From assembly GCA_903937035.1 (NCBI GenBank), contig CAIZXS010000017.1:64660-104862 (forward strand): a DNA stretch of 40,203 bases, in the 5' to 3' direction. The notes below the pieces were generated by a model. The model saw nothing but the letters and a program-made list of their open reading frames with translations, ran no database searches and had not been told where the DNA came from. The stretch's first letter is position 1. Every line of letters begins with the position of its first letter. Both the position numbers and the translations under genes were made by a program. Shown in pieces: positions 7,394 to 13,816 of this stretch. The stretch is from an uncultured bacterium (GTDB lineage: Bacteria > Patescibacteriota > Minisyncoccia > Moranbacterales > UBA2206).

Positions 7394-7711
7394 TCAACGC
7401 TTTCTGAGCCGAGAAAGAGTTGCATGATGGTTGCTAGAAATCCGATCAAGAATTGGTTGATAGCCACCTTCGCCACTTCGTAGCCATTGTGAAACGCGTG
7501 CGATGGTTGTTGAGCTAAAGCCGGTAACTTTTTCAATTTTTGAGTATGGTGTTTTTTGTGTAAGTAAATCTGCGATCTGCAAGCGCCCGGAAAATTCAAT
7601 AATTTCATTTTCTGTCATCAGATCACGCAAAAAACGCTCAGCTTCAGTTTCCGTTTCCAGTGCCAGAATTGCCTTTACTAATCTTTGGTTGTTAGTGTTT
7701 TTCCAATTCAT
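7394..7711 (-). CDS. TrpR-family regulator of YerC/YecD (HisR) type
   Basis: The protein has 105 residues, the usual family length. It is all helical with the TrpR-like core LRDLMTENEIIEFSGRL, then a helix-turn-helix around PYSKIEKVTG and SSTTIARVSQWL. The YerC/YecD branch of the TrpR superfamily is found next to histidine genes in other bacteria and has been proposed as a histidine regulator. The location before hisI and hisG supports the same role here. Its promoter is minus-strand TTGACA-17-TAAAGT, and the -10 is only six bases from the ATG, so the mRNA should be nearly leaderless. There is no Shine-Dalgarno sequence. Confidence 0.8.
   Translation of the reverse strand: MNWKNTNNQRLVKAILALETETEAERFLRDLMTENEIIEFSGRLQIADLLTQKTPYSKIEKVTGFSSTTIARVSQWLRSGEGGYQPILDRISSNHHATLSRLRKR
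7396..7421. repeat. Second copy of the 26-base palindrome, overlapping the regulator gene end
   Basis: AACGCTTTCT and AGAAAGAGTT flank GAGCCG. It is the same palindrome as at 7342-7367, with differences at four positions, and its stem has one mismatch. It encodes the last residues (TLSRLRKR) of the TrpR-like protein. Confidence 0.75.
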
Positions 7712-7717
7712 ATTTTC

Positions 7718-7746
7718 ACTTTAGCAAAGTAAAGTGGTTGTGTCAA
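7718..7746 (-). promoter_or_regulatory. Promoter of the TrpR-like/his operon with an overlapping palindrome
   Basis: On the minus strand, TTGACA (7746-7741), a 17-base spacer and TAAAGT (7723-7718). The -10 is one arm of an inverted repeat ACTTTA...TAAAGT, a natural place for autoregulation. Transcription should start at or within a few bases of the ATG at 7711. Confidence 0.75.
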
Positions 7747-7785
7747 ATAATTGTTTGCCGTATATCTATATGCAGGCTTTTTGCC

Positions 7786-7814
7786 TTGACAAAAGGCTAA
7801 TTTTGTAATAGGCT
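7786..7814 (+). promoter_or_regulatory. Probable promoter of the 7897 gene
   Basis: TTGACA (7786-7791), 17 bases, TAGGCT (7809-7814). The -35 is perfect and the -10 weak. A short inverted repeat GTGACAA/TTGTCGC (7841-7856) lies in the leader. Confidence 0.5.
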
Positions 7815-7896
7815 GTCTTGAAGTACCTGAACAAATAATAGTGACAAACTTGTCGCTAAAATATGAATCATAGCATAAAAAATGGGGAGGAAGACT

Positions 7897-8982
7897 ATGT
7901 TAACTGTGCTGAGAAGTTTCATTGAGGATTTGCGGAGTAAATGGTTTTTGGCAGGGGATGATCAAGTTTGGCGGCGGTGGGTGGATCGAAATACGAGAGG
8001 GATGGATAGTCTTATCATTCTTCTTAACCAAGAAGTGCGGGAAAGCATAAAGCGGAGAGCGGTGTTTTTGCTGCTGGTACCTTTTCGGGAATATAATCCC
8101 ATCTATTGGAAAGGGGAATTGAATGGATTTGACTACCGTTTTCCAAATTTCTTGGAAAAGCTTTCACCGGAGCTCTTAGATTATGCAGTTGCCCTTGTGA
8201 TGGGTTTTTGCAAAATCTTAAAGCCCTTGCACTCTGATCGTCCAAAAATCATCATGCGTGAGGATGGCGTGCCTGTTGTAGTTCAAGATGAGTATCACAG
8301 TCCATTGTGTTTCTATAACGCTTGCATCATAACATTACTCGGAATGCTTCCCTGGAAAAGATGCGAAGAAATATTTCCGCTGCTCTCTCTTCGGGATATC
8401 TCGACTTTTGAGAGCCCGGAATGTGTTTCTGGCTATCATCCTTTTGAAACCCTTTTACGTATGCCAAAGATTGATATTGAGTGGAAAAAGAGAGTGGATC
8501 AGGAAATGCAAAAAATTATCGAACTTGAACGCTCTGGATTGACAAGTCCTCGTGAAGATTGGGAGGACGCATTGAGGTGCTATGCCAACATCATCCAGGC
8601 TCAGTTGCACAAGCAACTGAATTATTCACGCGATTTGTTTACATCTCAAATTGAATTTATTCTGGAAGAGCAGAATTTTGGCAAGCAACTGGTTGCTGAC
8701 TATCAGTTAATCCGATTGCTTAAATATTTTTCTGGTGAAAGATACAAGTATTTGCGCCATCGCATTGCGCAGTTTGTCGTATTTGATAAATTTGTTATCT
8801 ACGACATTGAAACAACTGCAGCTGCTAGTATAATTTTGGCGGAGTTTGGAACGCTTGATTCTGAGTTGGCTGAGTGCCTTAATAAGGCGTTTGCGGACAG
8901 TCGAGAAAGATCTGAGCTGCAGAAGTATTCGCAATTAAAGGAAAGAACAGCAGAAGAAGATCTTCTTTCTGAGATGGGATAA
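7897..8982 (+). CDS. Unrecognised 361-residue soluble protein
   Basis: I choose the ATG at 7897 because GGGGAGGA stands seven bases before it; the ATG at 7882 lies upstream of that site. The protein is predicted soluble and mostly helical, with several Trp and Arg-rich stretches near the start (KWFLAGDDQVWRRWVDR) and an acidic C-terminus (TAEEDLLSEMG). I see no signal peptide, no membrane helix and no catalytic motif I can name. Repeating helical hairpins in the second half could form an alpha-solenoid, which is a guess. It opens a run of orphan genes (7897-10999) that share strong ribosome sites. Confidence 0.75.
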   Translation: MLTVLRSFIEDLRSKWFLAGDDQVWRRWVDRNTRGMDSLIILLNQEVRESIKRRAVFLLLVPFREYNPIYWKGELNGFDYRFPNFLEKLSPELLDYAVALVMGFCKILKPLHSDRPKIIMREDGVPVVVQDEYHSPLCFYNACIITLLGMLPWKRCEEIFPLLSLRDISTFESPECVSGYHPFETLLRMPKIDIEWKKRVDQEMQKIIELERSGLTSPREDWEDALRCYANIIQAQLHKQLNYSRDLFTSQIEFILEEQNFGKQLVADYQLIRLLKYFSGERYKYLRHRIAQFVVFDKFVIYDIETTAAASIILAEFGTLDSELAECLNKAFADSRERSELQKYSQLKERTAEEDLLSEMG

Positions 8983-9032
8983 ATTTTTTGTTAGGTTAAT
9001 TGATTGTAAATAATGTCAAAAACGGGGGCAAC

Positions 9033-9293
9033 ATGATAAATGAAACGCTGGAAATGCTTAATGATAGGGGGCCAAAAGACCTGATTGTTTATATTCGGGA
9101 AAGATGTCCTGAAATAGAAACTGAACTCGATTGCTTCACGCTTGATGGATGCGACAGGCAAGAGCTTCTGGATATCATTTGTGACTATATCCATCCTGAG
9201 CTCGCAGAATTTTTACACAGTGACTGCAAACTCGAGCCGGGCTGCATCACATCTCCGGAATCCAAGACCTATGAAGAGCTCGATGACGAATAA
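9033..9293 (+). CDS. Small acidic protein, paralogue of the next gene
   Basis: The ATG at 9033 follows GGGGGC at a good distance and gives 86 residues; the upstream frame start at 9000 has no ribosome site. The protein is strongly acidic. Its pattern DLIVYIRE.C, LLDIICDYIHPELAEFLHSD and L.PG is repeated in the gene at 9329, so the two arose by tandem duplication. The copy here has an extra tail ending in ELDDE and several Cys residues. No known family is recognised. Confidence 0.75.
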   Translation: MINETLEMLNDRGPKDLIVYIRERCPEIETELDCFTLDGCDRQELLDIICDYIHPELAEFLHSDCKLEPGCITSPESKTYEELDDE

Positions 9294-9328
9294 GTTTAAT
9301 TTCACTATTGTCATGAAAGGAGGATTGG

Positions 9329-9544
9329 ATGAGTGAGCAAGATTTATTAGTTGAGCTTCTATTTATGGATGCAGACGCGCTTTTCGCTTATATCAAGCAG
9401 GAATGCGCAAACAGAGGAATTGAATATAAAATCGATTTCCTTGATAGCATTAATACGGGGTTTTTGTTCGACTTCATCGCCGAGAAACTCCACCCGGAGT
9501 TTGCGGCATGGATGCATAGCGATTATGCACTTCAGCCAGACTAA
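9329..9544 (+). CDS. Small acidic protein, paralogue of the previous gene
   Basis: The protein has 71 residues, with AAAGGAGG eight bases before the ATG. It shares ALFAYIKQEC, FDFIAEKLHPEFAAWMHSD and L.P with the 9033 product; the strongest shared element is HPE-A-HSD. It lacks the Cys-rich middle and the acidic tail of its partner. A strong terminator follows directly, so the 7897-9033-9329 genes probably form one transcript. Function is unknown. Confidence 0.8.
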   Translation: MSEQDLLVELLFMDADALFAYIKQECANRGIEYKIDFLDSINTGFLFDFIAEKLHPEFAAWMHSDYALQPD

Positions 9545-9560
9545 TGCTGATTGAAGTGAC

Positions 9561-9600
9561 GAGAGGGGTGTTCACCGAGTGGACACCGCCTCTTTTTTTA
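9561..9600 (+). terminator. Terminator after the paralogous pair
   Basis: GAGAGGGGTGTTCAC pairs with GTGGACACCGCCTC (one bulge), followed by seven T. Confidence 0.85.
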
Positions 9601-9623
9601 TGTTTTCTATTGCGTGTCATGAT

Positions 9624-9652
9624 TTGACAAGTGACTTTTTTGGGTGTATAAT
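9624..9652 (+). promoter_or_regulatory. Perfect consensus sigma-70 promoter
   Basis: TTGACA (9624-9629), 17 bases, TATAAT (9647-9652). It is the only promoter in the window that matches both boxes exactly. The leader to 9731 is about 70 bases and contains TTTGGG/CCCAAA (about 9686-9706) before the ribosome site. Confidence 0.85.
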
Positions 9653-9730
9653 ACTCTCTTAACAGTAATGAAGTACTTTGGAAAATTTGGGGGCATATCG
9701 CCCAAAATAATATGAAAAGGAGGATTGAAG

Positions 9731-10126
9731 ATGGCTGAAAAAAGACGGGTGTTCGTTTCGATTACGGGCAATGAAGGCTTGGATTTGCTCAATCGAGTAA
9801 TTGCAGCAGTTGGAAAGATGGTGAATGAAATTGTTGACAAACCGGACGATGCAGATCTGATTGTTGTTTCTCCAGCAACGGCGGCACTTCGAATGCTTAA
9901 GGAAAATGATGAGGCAAAAGTGTTGGTCGTTATTTTCCTTGGAGGGTTCAATGACTCAGAGGGAACCGCGGCGCGCGCATTGCGCAAAGCATATCCGGAC
10001 AGGGTGGTTGTTGGGTACGTCGTTTGTCCTGGACCGGATCCGGAAGACGTAATGTTGGTTTCTTATCTTCTGGGAGCGCACGACAAACAAGCGGAGGAGG
10101 TGATAAATGAAGATCATGCTGGTTGA
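9731..10126 (+). CDS. Receiver-like small protein of unknown function
   Basis: The ATG at 9731 has AGGAGG seven bases upstream; the TTG at 9725 is less likely. The 131 residues alternate strands and helices (RRVFVSITG, ADLIVVSPATAAL, KVLVVIFLGG, RVVVGYVVC) like a response-regulator receiver or Rossmann-type fold. I do not see the full set of receiver acidic residues. The next gene overlaps its last 20 bases and is also receiver-like. Expression should be high given the consensus promoter. The function is unknown. Confidence 0.75.
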   Translation: MAEKRRVFVSITGNEGLDLLNRVIAAVGKMVNEIVDKPDDADLIVVSPATAALRMLKENDEAKVLVVIFLGGFNDSEGTAARALRKAYPDRVVVGYVVCPGPDPEDVMLVSYLLGAHDKQAEEVINEDHAG

Positions 10127-10559
10127 TGACAAGAACAAGCATCGCAAAGCCGGCGTCAAAGATCTGACCGCAGCCGGACATGAAGTTGTTGCGTTTTCTG
10201 GTTATGAAGATGCATATAACAGTGTTCGAAGCGGCGAAATCTATGATGTGGCACTTCTTGACTTGCTCATGCCGGCAGAAGGCATGATGCTCGGCGGAGG
10301 AAGTCTTCAATTTCTCGGCCAACCGATCGACGTCGGCTTTTCACTGGCGATGATTCTGGCTTTCATGGGAATCAAGCGCATCGTCGTGGCGACGGATCTC
10401 AGCCATCACCACCATCCGGCCAGTGCCATTGTGGACTGGTTTGATGGAAAAGTGTTTGATATCTGCGGCGCAAAAGTGCGTATCATGCACGCACATCTTT
10501 CGCGAGAAAACGAGGCCAAGGATTTTTCTTGGGCATTGGGGGAGGCAATGCGAATGTAG
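10107..10559 (+). CDS. Stand-alone receiver-domain-like protein with a His-rich loop
   Basis: The protein has 150 residues. It begins MKIMLVDDKNKHR with the double Asp of response regulators (Asp7-Asp8) and has DVALLDLLMPAEG with the phosphoacceptor-like Asp near residue 51. There is an insertion of about 30 residues after that, then RIVVATDLSHHHHPAS where the receiver Thr/Ser would be. No output domain is present. The four-His run and nearby acidic residues could bind metal, which is an inference. AGGAGG lies inside the upstream gene, and the two reading frames overlap by 20 bases, so translation is probably coupled. The GC content is higher than in the neighbours. Confidence 0.75.
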   Translation: MKIMLVDDKNKHRKAGVKDLTAAGHEVVAFSGYEDAYNSVRSGEIYDVALLDLLMPAEGMMLGGGSLQFLGQPIDVGFSLAMILAFMGIKRIVVATDLSHHHHPASAIVDWFDGKVFDICGAKVRIMHAHLSRENEAKDFSWALGEAMRM

Positions 10560-10588
10560 TAAAAAGCTTTGACCAGCGTATCGGTCAC

Positions 10589-10625
10589 AAAAGGGTTATG
10601 AAGAGATTCATAACCCTTTTTCAAT
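10589..10625 (+). terminator. Terminator of the receiver-like pair
   Basis: AAAAGGGTTATGAA pairs perfectly with TTCATAACCCTTTT (14 bases, loop GAGA), and the stem ends in a T run. Confidence 0.9.
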
Positions 10626-10634
10626 GATGAATTA

Positions 10635-10663
10635 TTGACTTCTATCCAATTTAGCTGTATTCT
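10635..10663 (+). promoter_or_regulatory. Promoter of the 10772 gene
   Basis: TTGACT (10635-10640), 17 bases, TATTCT (10658-10663). The leader to the start codon is about 100 bases. Confidence 0.6.
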
Positions 10664-10771
10664 ATTAATCTCGAGAAGGTAAGTTTTTTCTTGAGAAGCT
10701 GTTCTTTGGCTGGCAATAATCAACGGATTATCGCCACAAGATTATCAATTTTATATTAGGAGGTTTTAGCA

Positions 10772-10999
10772 GTGGATTTAGCTAAATTCAAAGAAGTTTC
10801 AGAAATGAGCAGGGATGAGTTTATGGAGTATATAGCTCAGCCAGATTCTATCTTAGAACCGAAGTGGGATGGTATGTTTGATTTTGTGATTAACGAACTG
10901 GATGACCGGTCACGACGAATGCTCAGAATTATGTTTCCCAACGCGCAGTCAGATGATGATTTCGATGAAATGCTGGAGCACGGTCTTTTCAAAGACTAG
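10772..10999 (+). CDS. Small acidic orphan protein
   Basis: The protein has 75 residues starting with GTG, with AGGAGG about nine bases upstream. It is very acidic (SDDDFDEMLEHG) and has no membrane helix or known motif. DEFMEYI and FDFVINEL are loosely reminiscent of the 9033/9329 pair (FAYIK, FDFIAEKL), but the HPE-HSD signature is absent, so relation is unproven. It stands alone between a promoter and a terminator. Confidence 0.7.
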   Translation: MDLAKFKEVSEMSRDEFMEYIAQPDSILEPKWDGMFDFVINELDDRSRRMLRIMFPNAQSDDDFDEMLEHGLFKD

Positions 11000-11057
11000 A
11001 CGCACTGCTCACTACCAGAGAATCTTGCCCGCTATCACGGGCTGATTGATACTAAAT

Positions 11058-11097
11058 AAAAAGGGAGTTGTTTGTTAATGCAGACAACCCCTTTTTT
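11058..11097 (+). terminator. Terminator after the 10772 gene
   Basis: AAAAGGGAGTTGTTTG pairs with CAGACAACCCCTTTT (one bulged base), followed by further T. Confidence 0.85.
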
Positions 11098-11130
11098 CTT
11101 TTCAAAATAATAATACTAGTAGCATAAAAT

Positions 11131-11168
11131 AAAAGCCTTCAAGGGAGGATTCCCTCGAAGGCTTTTTT
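11131..11168. terminator. Bidirectional terminator
   Basis: AAAAGCCTTCAAGGGA pairs with TCCCTCGAAGGCTTTT (one mismatch). There is a T run on both strands. It mainly ends the minus-strand lipoprotein gene and backs up the previous terminator. Confidence 0.85.
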
Positions 11169-11196
11169 GATTGGTTGTATCAGAGTGCAGCGGATT

Positions 11197-11667
11197 TTAG
11201 CGGACAGCTTCCCTGAAAGCCACCGCGTTCTTAATTAGATCTGGCGGGATATCCTTGGTTCCTAATGCGGTTGGTGGACTGTAGGTGATTGGAATCATGT
11301 AGGCAATGATCCTTGTCGCCAACTGGTCACTACCGCCAGTTGTGATGTCGCAGACAAATGAACAATTGCAGGCGACCAGTGTTACAGGAGCGCTGAGCGT
11401 GGGCTTGCTCCACCAGAGCCCGCCAACATTGATAAGCACCGCGATTGCATACTGTTTCGGTGATGCGTTCCAAATGACGCCAGCTAAATTGTCAGTGGTG
11501 TTGAATGCGGGAACGTTGGTGAATGAAATCTCTTTGGTAATCCCATCACCTTTTTGCATCGGGTCACATGATGCATTAGCTGGGTGGCTGTCATCACCAC
11601 CGCCACCGCAACCAACGAGAAACAATAGAACGATAAGCAAAATGGGTAAATGTTTTTTAGCTTCCAC
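11197..11667 (-). CDS. Small secreted lipoprotein
   Basis: I start it at the GTG at 11667 because AGGAGG lies nine bases upstream. The upstream ATG at 11709 would add 14 charged residues before the signal peptide. The 156-residue protein has a type II signal peptide with lipobox LFLVGC, then a Gly/Asp linker (GGGGDD). The mature domain (about 120 residues) contains VIWNASPKQYAIAVLINV, GLWWSKPT and CDITTGGSDQLATRI, a beta-rich pattern that I have seen as an accessory domain of secreted proteins but cannot name. It has four Cys besides the lipobox. Lgt at 37749 is the enzyme expected to lipidate it. Confidence 0.75.
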   Translation of the reverse strand: MEAKKHLPILLIVLLFLVGCGGGGDDSHPANASCDPMQKGDGITKEISFTNVPAFNTTDNLAGVIWNASPKQYAIAVLINVGGLWWSKPTLSAPVTLVACNCSFVCDITTGGSDQLATRIIAYMIPITYSPPTALGTKDIPPDLIKNAVAFREAVR

Positions 11668-11753
11668 TGGCCGATTCCTCCTATCTTTGGGGTTTAGTTT
11701 TTGGCCCATTTGAGCCCGTCCGTTTCCAAATTTTTAAAATGCAACTTTCCGCT

Positions 11754-11782
11754 ATGCTAGCAAAAGAAAAGTTTTTTGGCAA
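11754..11782 (-). promoter_or_regulatory. Promoter of the minus-strand lipoprotein
   Basis: On the minus strand TTGCCA (11782-11777), 17 bases, TAGCAT (11759-11754). Confidence 0.5.
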
Positions 11783-11836
11783 GAAATGTTCTGATGGCCG
11801 TTTGCAAATTAAAGGTTGAATTCGCCCTTTTTTTTG

Positions 11837-11865
11837 TTGACAAAACTTCAAAAACGTGCTATGGT
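11837..11865 (+). promoter_or_regulatory. Promoter of the 11950 gene
   Basis: TTGACA (11837-11842), 17 bases, TATGGT (11860-11865). It diverges from the lipoprotein promoter. Confidence 0.7.
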
Positions 11866-11949
11866 AGCTGGAAGTTCTTTTTATTGATATGAGGCCATTT
11901 TTTGGAAATATACTATTGCATTTAACGTAAATACGGGAGGATGGGAATC

Positions 11950-12927
11950 ATGGGAAGAAGTAGTAATTTGAAGAAAATGCGGAAAGCGGAAAAAGTTGTT
12001 ATTCAAAAGAAAACTTTTCCGAAGAGAGTGTTTGTAGTTGCTCTTCTCGTTGTAATGTTTCTCGGGGCGGTTGTGCTTGGGGTAAATATTTATAAGAAAG
12101 TTGAAGTATCGGCGGTTTTGAAATGGGATAAGGGCAGAGTATTGTCCACGTCTCAAAACAGCTTGAAGTACGCACAAGTCGTACTCAGGGAAGCAATCAC
12201 ATTGATCCCCGAAGATATTTTATCGGATTATGGCAATGGTTACTCCGGCCAGGACACAATCAAGAGCTGGATGGAAAAAATCATTGAAGTGAAACTTCCC
12301 CAGCAAGTAGCATTGATTGATAAGGCAAAGGAGCTGGCACTCAAGGGCGAGCCCATTGAATTGGAATGGATGCCTGATCGGCACCCCATGCCAATGACTA
12401 TCCCTGAAGTTTTTCAAAAAATGATTGAGGAGCGCCAGAGGCTTCACATTAGTTATATCCAAGAAATTCAACCGGATATAATTTTTGCCGAAGCGCTAAA
12501 TGAGGGACGGGTAACCAGTTCAAAACTGATACAAAGCCTGAAAGATGTTCGGAAAGTGGCTGGCGTAGTTTTGAGCGATGCCGACGCGAGGCTGGAAAAC
12601 CAGAAAAGAATGAAAGATTTCTGGTGGCGGGCATTTCTCGATAAGGAAAAGCCAAAGCTTTTCGGTATTGAGGATGTTGATATGGTATCGCTTGGGCAAT
12701 ACAATATTTCCGTTGCTGAAATGATTCGCTCTGAGCCGCTCTCTGCGCTTAGCAGTGAATTTCAATACTATTGGCGAGAGCAAATCGTTCTGGCGAATAT
12801 CATTCTCGCCTTACGTAAGGAAGGCGCGCACAAAGCGGCCTTGGTTTTTGGGGAAGCGCATATAGACACATTCCCACATCTCTGCGAGTTGTGGGGAATA
12901 AAGCTCAAAATTGCCGGTCGTCCATAG
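11950..12927 (+). CDS. Membrane-anchored protein with possible TraB/ChaN-like fold
   Basis: The ATG at 11950 is nine bases after GGGAGG; the ATG at 11941 touches that site and is unlikely. The 325 residues start with a basic stretch, then one membrane helix (about 25-47), then an extracytoplasmic domain. QPDIIFAEALNEGRV and the late ALVFGEAHIDTFPHL resemble the PD-(V)AVE-x-R and GxxH elements of the TraB/Tiki/ChaN group of metal-dependent hydrolases. The match is by eye and weak. The middle is rich in charged helices. It has its own promoter and a hairpin after the stop codon. Confidence 0.7.
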   Translation: MGRSSNLKKMRKAEKVVIQKKTFPKRVFVVALLVVMFLGAVVLGVNIYKKVEVSAVLKWDKGRVLSTSQNSLKYAQVVLREAITLIPEDILSDYGNGYSGQDTIKSWMEKIIEVKLPQQVALIDKAKELALKGEPIELEWMPDRHPMPMTIPEVFQKMIEERQRLHISYIQEIQPDIIFAEALNEGRVTSSKLIQSLKDVRKVAGVVLSDADARLENQKRMKDFWWRAFLDKEKPKLFGIEDVDMVSLGQYNISVAEMIRSEPLSALSSEFQYYWREQIVLANIILALRKEGAHKAALVFGEAHIDTFPHLCELWGIKLKIAGRP

Positions 12928-12957
12928 GCGACCATCAAAATAAGGAGGTTACGAATA

Positions 12958-12990
12958 AGAGTCCAGCCACAGCAATTGTGTCTGGACTCT
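12958..12990 (+). terminator. Hairpin after the 11950 gene
   Basis: AGAGTCCAG pairs with CTGGACTCT, and inner CACAG/TTGTG may extend the stem. The tail ATTAAATT is a weak T tract. Two Shine-Dalgarno-like AAGGAGG/AAAGGAG strings nearby (about 12942 and 13001) have no suitable start codon. Confidence 0.5.
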
Positions 12991-13072
12991 ATTAAATTAG
13001 AAAGGAGTTATCCATATTTGGAGACTCTTTTTTCTTTTGCCAAAGCGGGGGAATGGGGGTAGAATGGGGGTG

Positions 13073-13153
13073 TATGTAATTACTTACCTTCCGCATGTCA
13101 TTCCCGCGGAGGCGGGAATCCAGTCTCACAATGTGCCATGCAGGGAAATAATG
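13073..13153. repeat. Interspersed palindromic repeat, copy 1
   Basis: An element of about 80 bases whose core is ATTCCCGC (13100-13107)/GCGGGAAT (13112-13119), followed by CCAGTCTCACAATGTGCCA. It matches the copy at 13689-13792 over its whole length. The core is of the widespread CATTCCCGCG-GCGGGAATCC type of intergenic element. Confidence 0.8.
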
Positions 13154-13175
13154 TGCTAAATAATGACAAAAAACT

Positions 13176-13685
13176 ATGTCCGAACTATTCGACATTGAAT
13201 TTGAAAAGGCCCTGCGGATGCTTGTTGCGCATCTGCCGGTTTCACATGAAGGAGCGAAAAAACCGGTCTTGTTTCATGTTGTTCGTGTGGGCACCTATCT
13301 CTATGAAAATAACTATTCCCGCGACGCAGTCATCGCTGGTCTTCTTCATGATGCGCTAGAGTGGAGCGGTATCACAGATGAACTCGTGCGAGCAGAGTTC
13401 GGTGAAACCGTTTTGCAACTGGTGAAAGCCAATACCAAGGATCGCTCAATTGAAAATTCAGACGAAAGAATCGAAGAATTGGCCAAGCGCGCGGCGGAAG
13501 CAGGGCATGACGCGCTCATCATCCGGGCGGCCGATACGCTCGATAGTTTCAAGCACTACACCAAAACCAATAATCTTCCCGAGCTGGATTATTGTCGCAA
13601 AAACGCGATGGCGATTTTCAAATTCAAACCAGCCAATTTCACTGATGGGGTTTTTGAGGAATTGGGAGAGTTTATTAAAGATTAA
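13176..13685 (+). CDS. HD-domain hydrolase related to RelA/SpoT and MESH1
   Basis: The protein has 169 residues with the HD pattern of (p)ppGpp hydrolase domains: VLFHVVRVGTYLYE, then IAGLLHDALEWSG, and a later IIRAADTLDSF in place of LKLADRLHN. No synthetase domain is attached. Guanosine 3'-diphosphate hydrolysis is the likely activity, but related HD enzymes act on other nucleotides. The start ATG has no ribosome site. The gene sits exactly between two copies of a palindromic repeat. A second, better conserved relative lies at 32674. Confidence 0.75.
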   Translation: MSELFDIEFEKALRMLVAHLPVSHEGAKKPVLFHVVRVGTYLYENNYSRDAVIAGLLHDALEWSGITDELVRAEFGETVLQLVKANTKDRSIENSDERIEELAKRAAEAGHDALIIRAADTLDSFKHYTKTNNLPELDYCRKNAMAIFKFKPANFTDGVFEELGEFIKD

Positions 13686-13688
13686 GGA

Positions 13689-13792
13689 TGTGCGTAATTA
13701 ATTATGCACCCTCCGTGTCATTCCCGCACCCGTTTCACGAGTATAAACTCCGGCGGGAATCCAGTCTCGCAGCGTACCAAGTAGGGGAATGA
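13689..13792. repeat. Interspersed palindromic repeat, copy 2, with a loop insertion
   Basis: The arms ATTCCCGC (13720-13727) and GCGGGAAT (13753-13760) and the flanks match copy 1. The four-base loop of copy 1 is replaced by 25 bases that contain GAGT-ATAA-ACTC. The left end GTGCGTAATTAATTATGCAC is itself a palindrome with one G-U position. Confidence 0.8.
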
Positions 13793-13816
13793 TATATCGA
13801 GAAAGGCAAAATAATT

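Noticed and set aside
7285-7608. N-terminal extension of the hisI frame
   Set aside because: It overlaps the TrpR-like gene in another phase, and the ATG at 7284 has an excellent ribosome site and begins the HisI homology.
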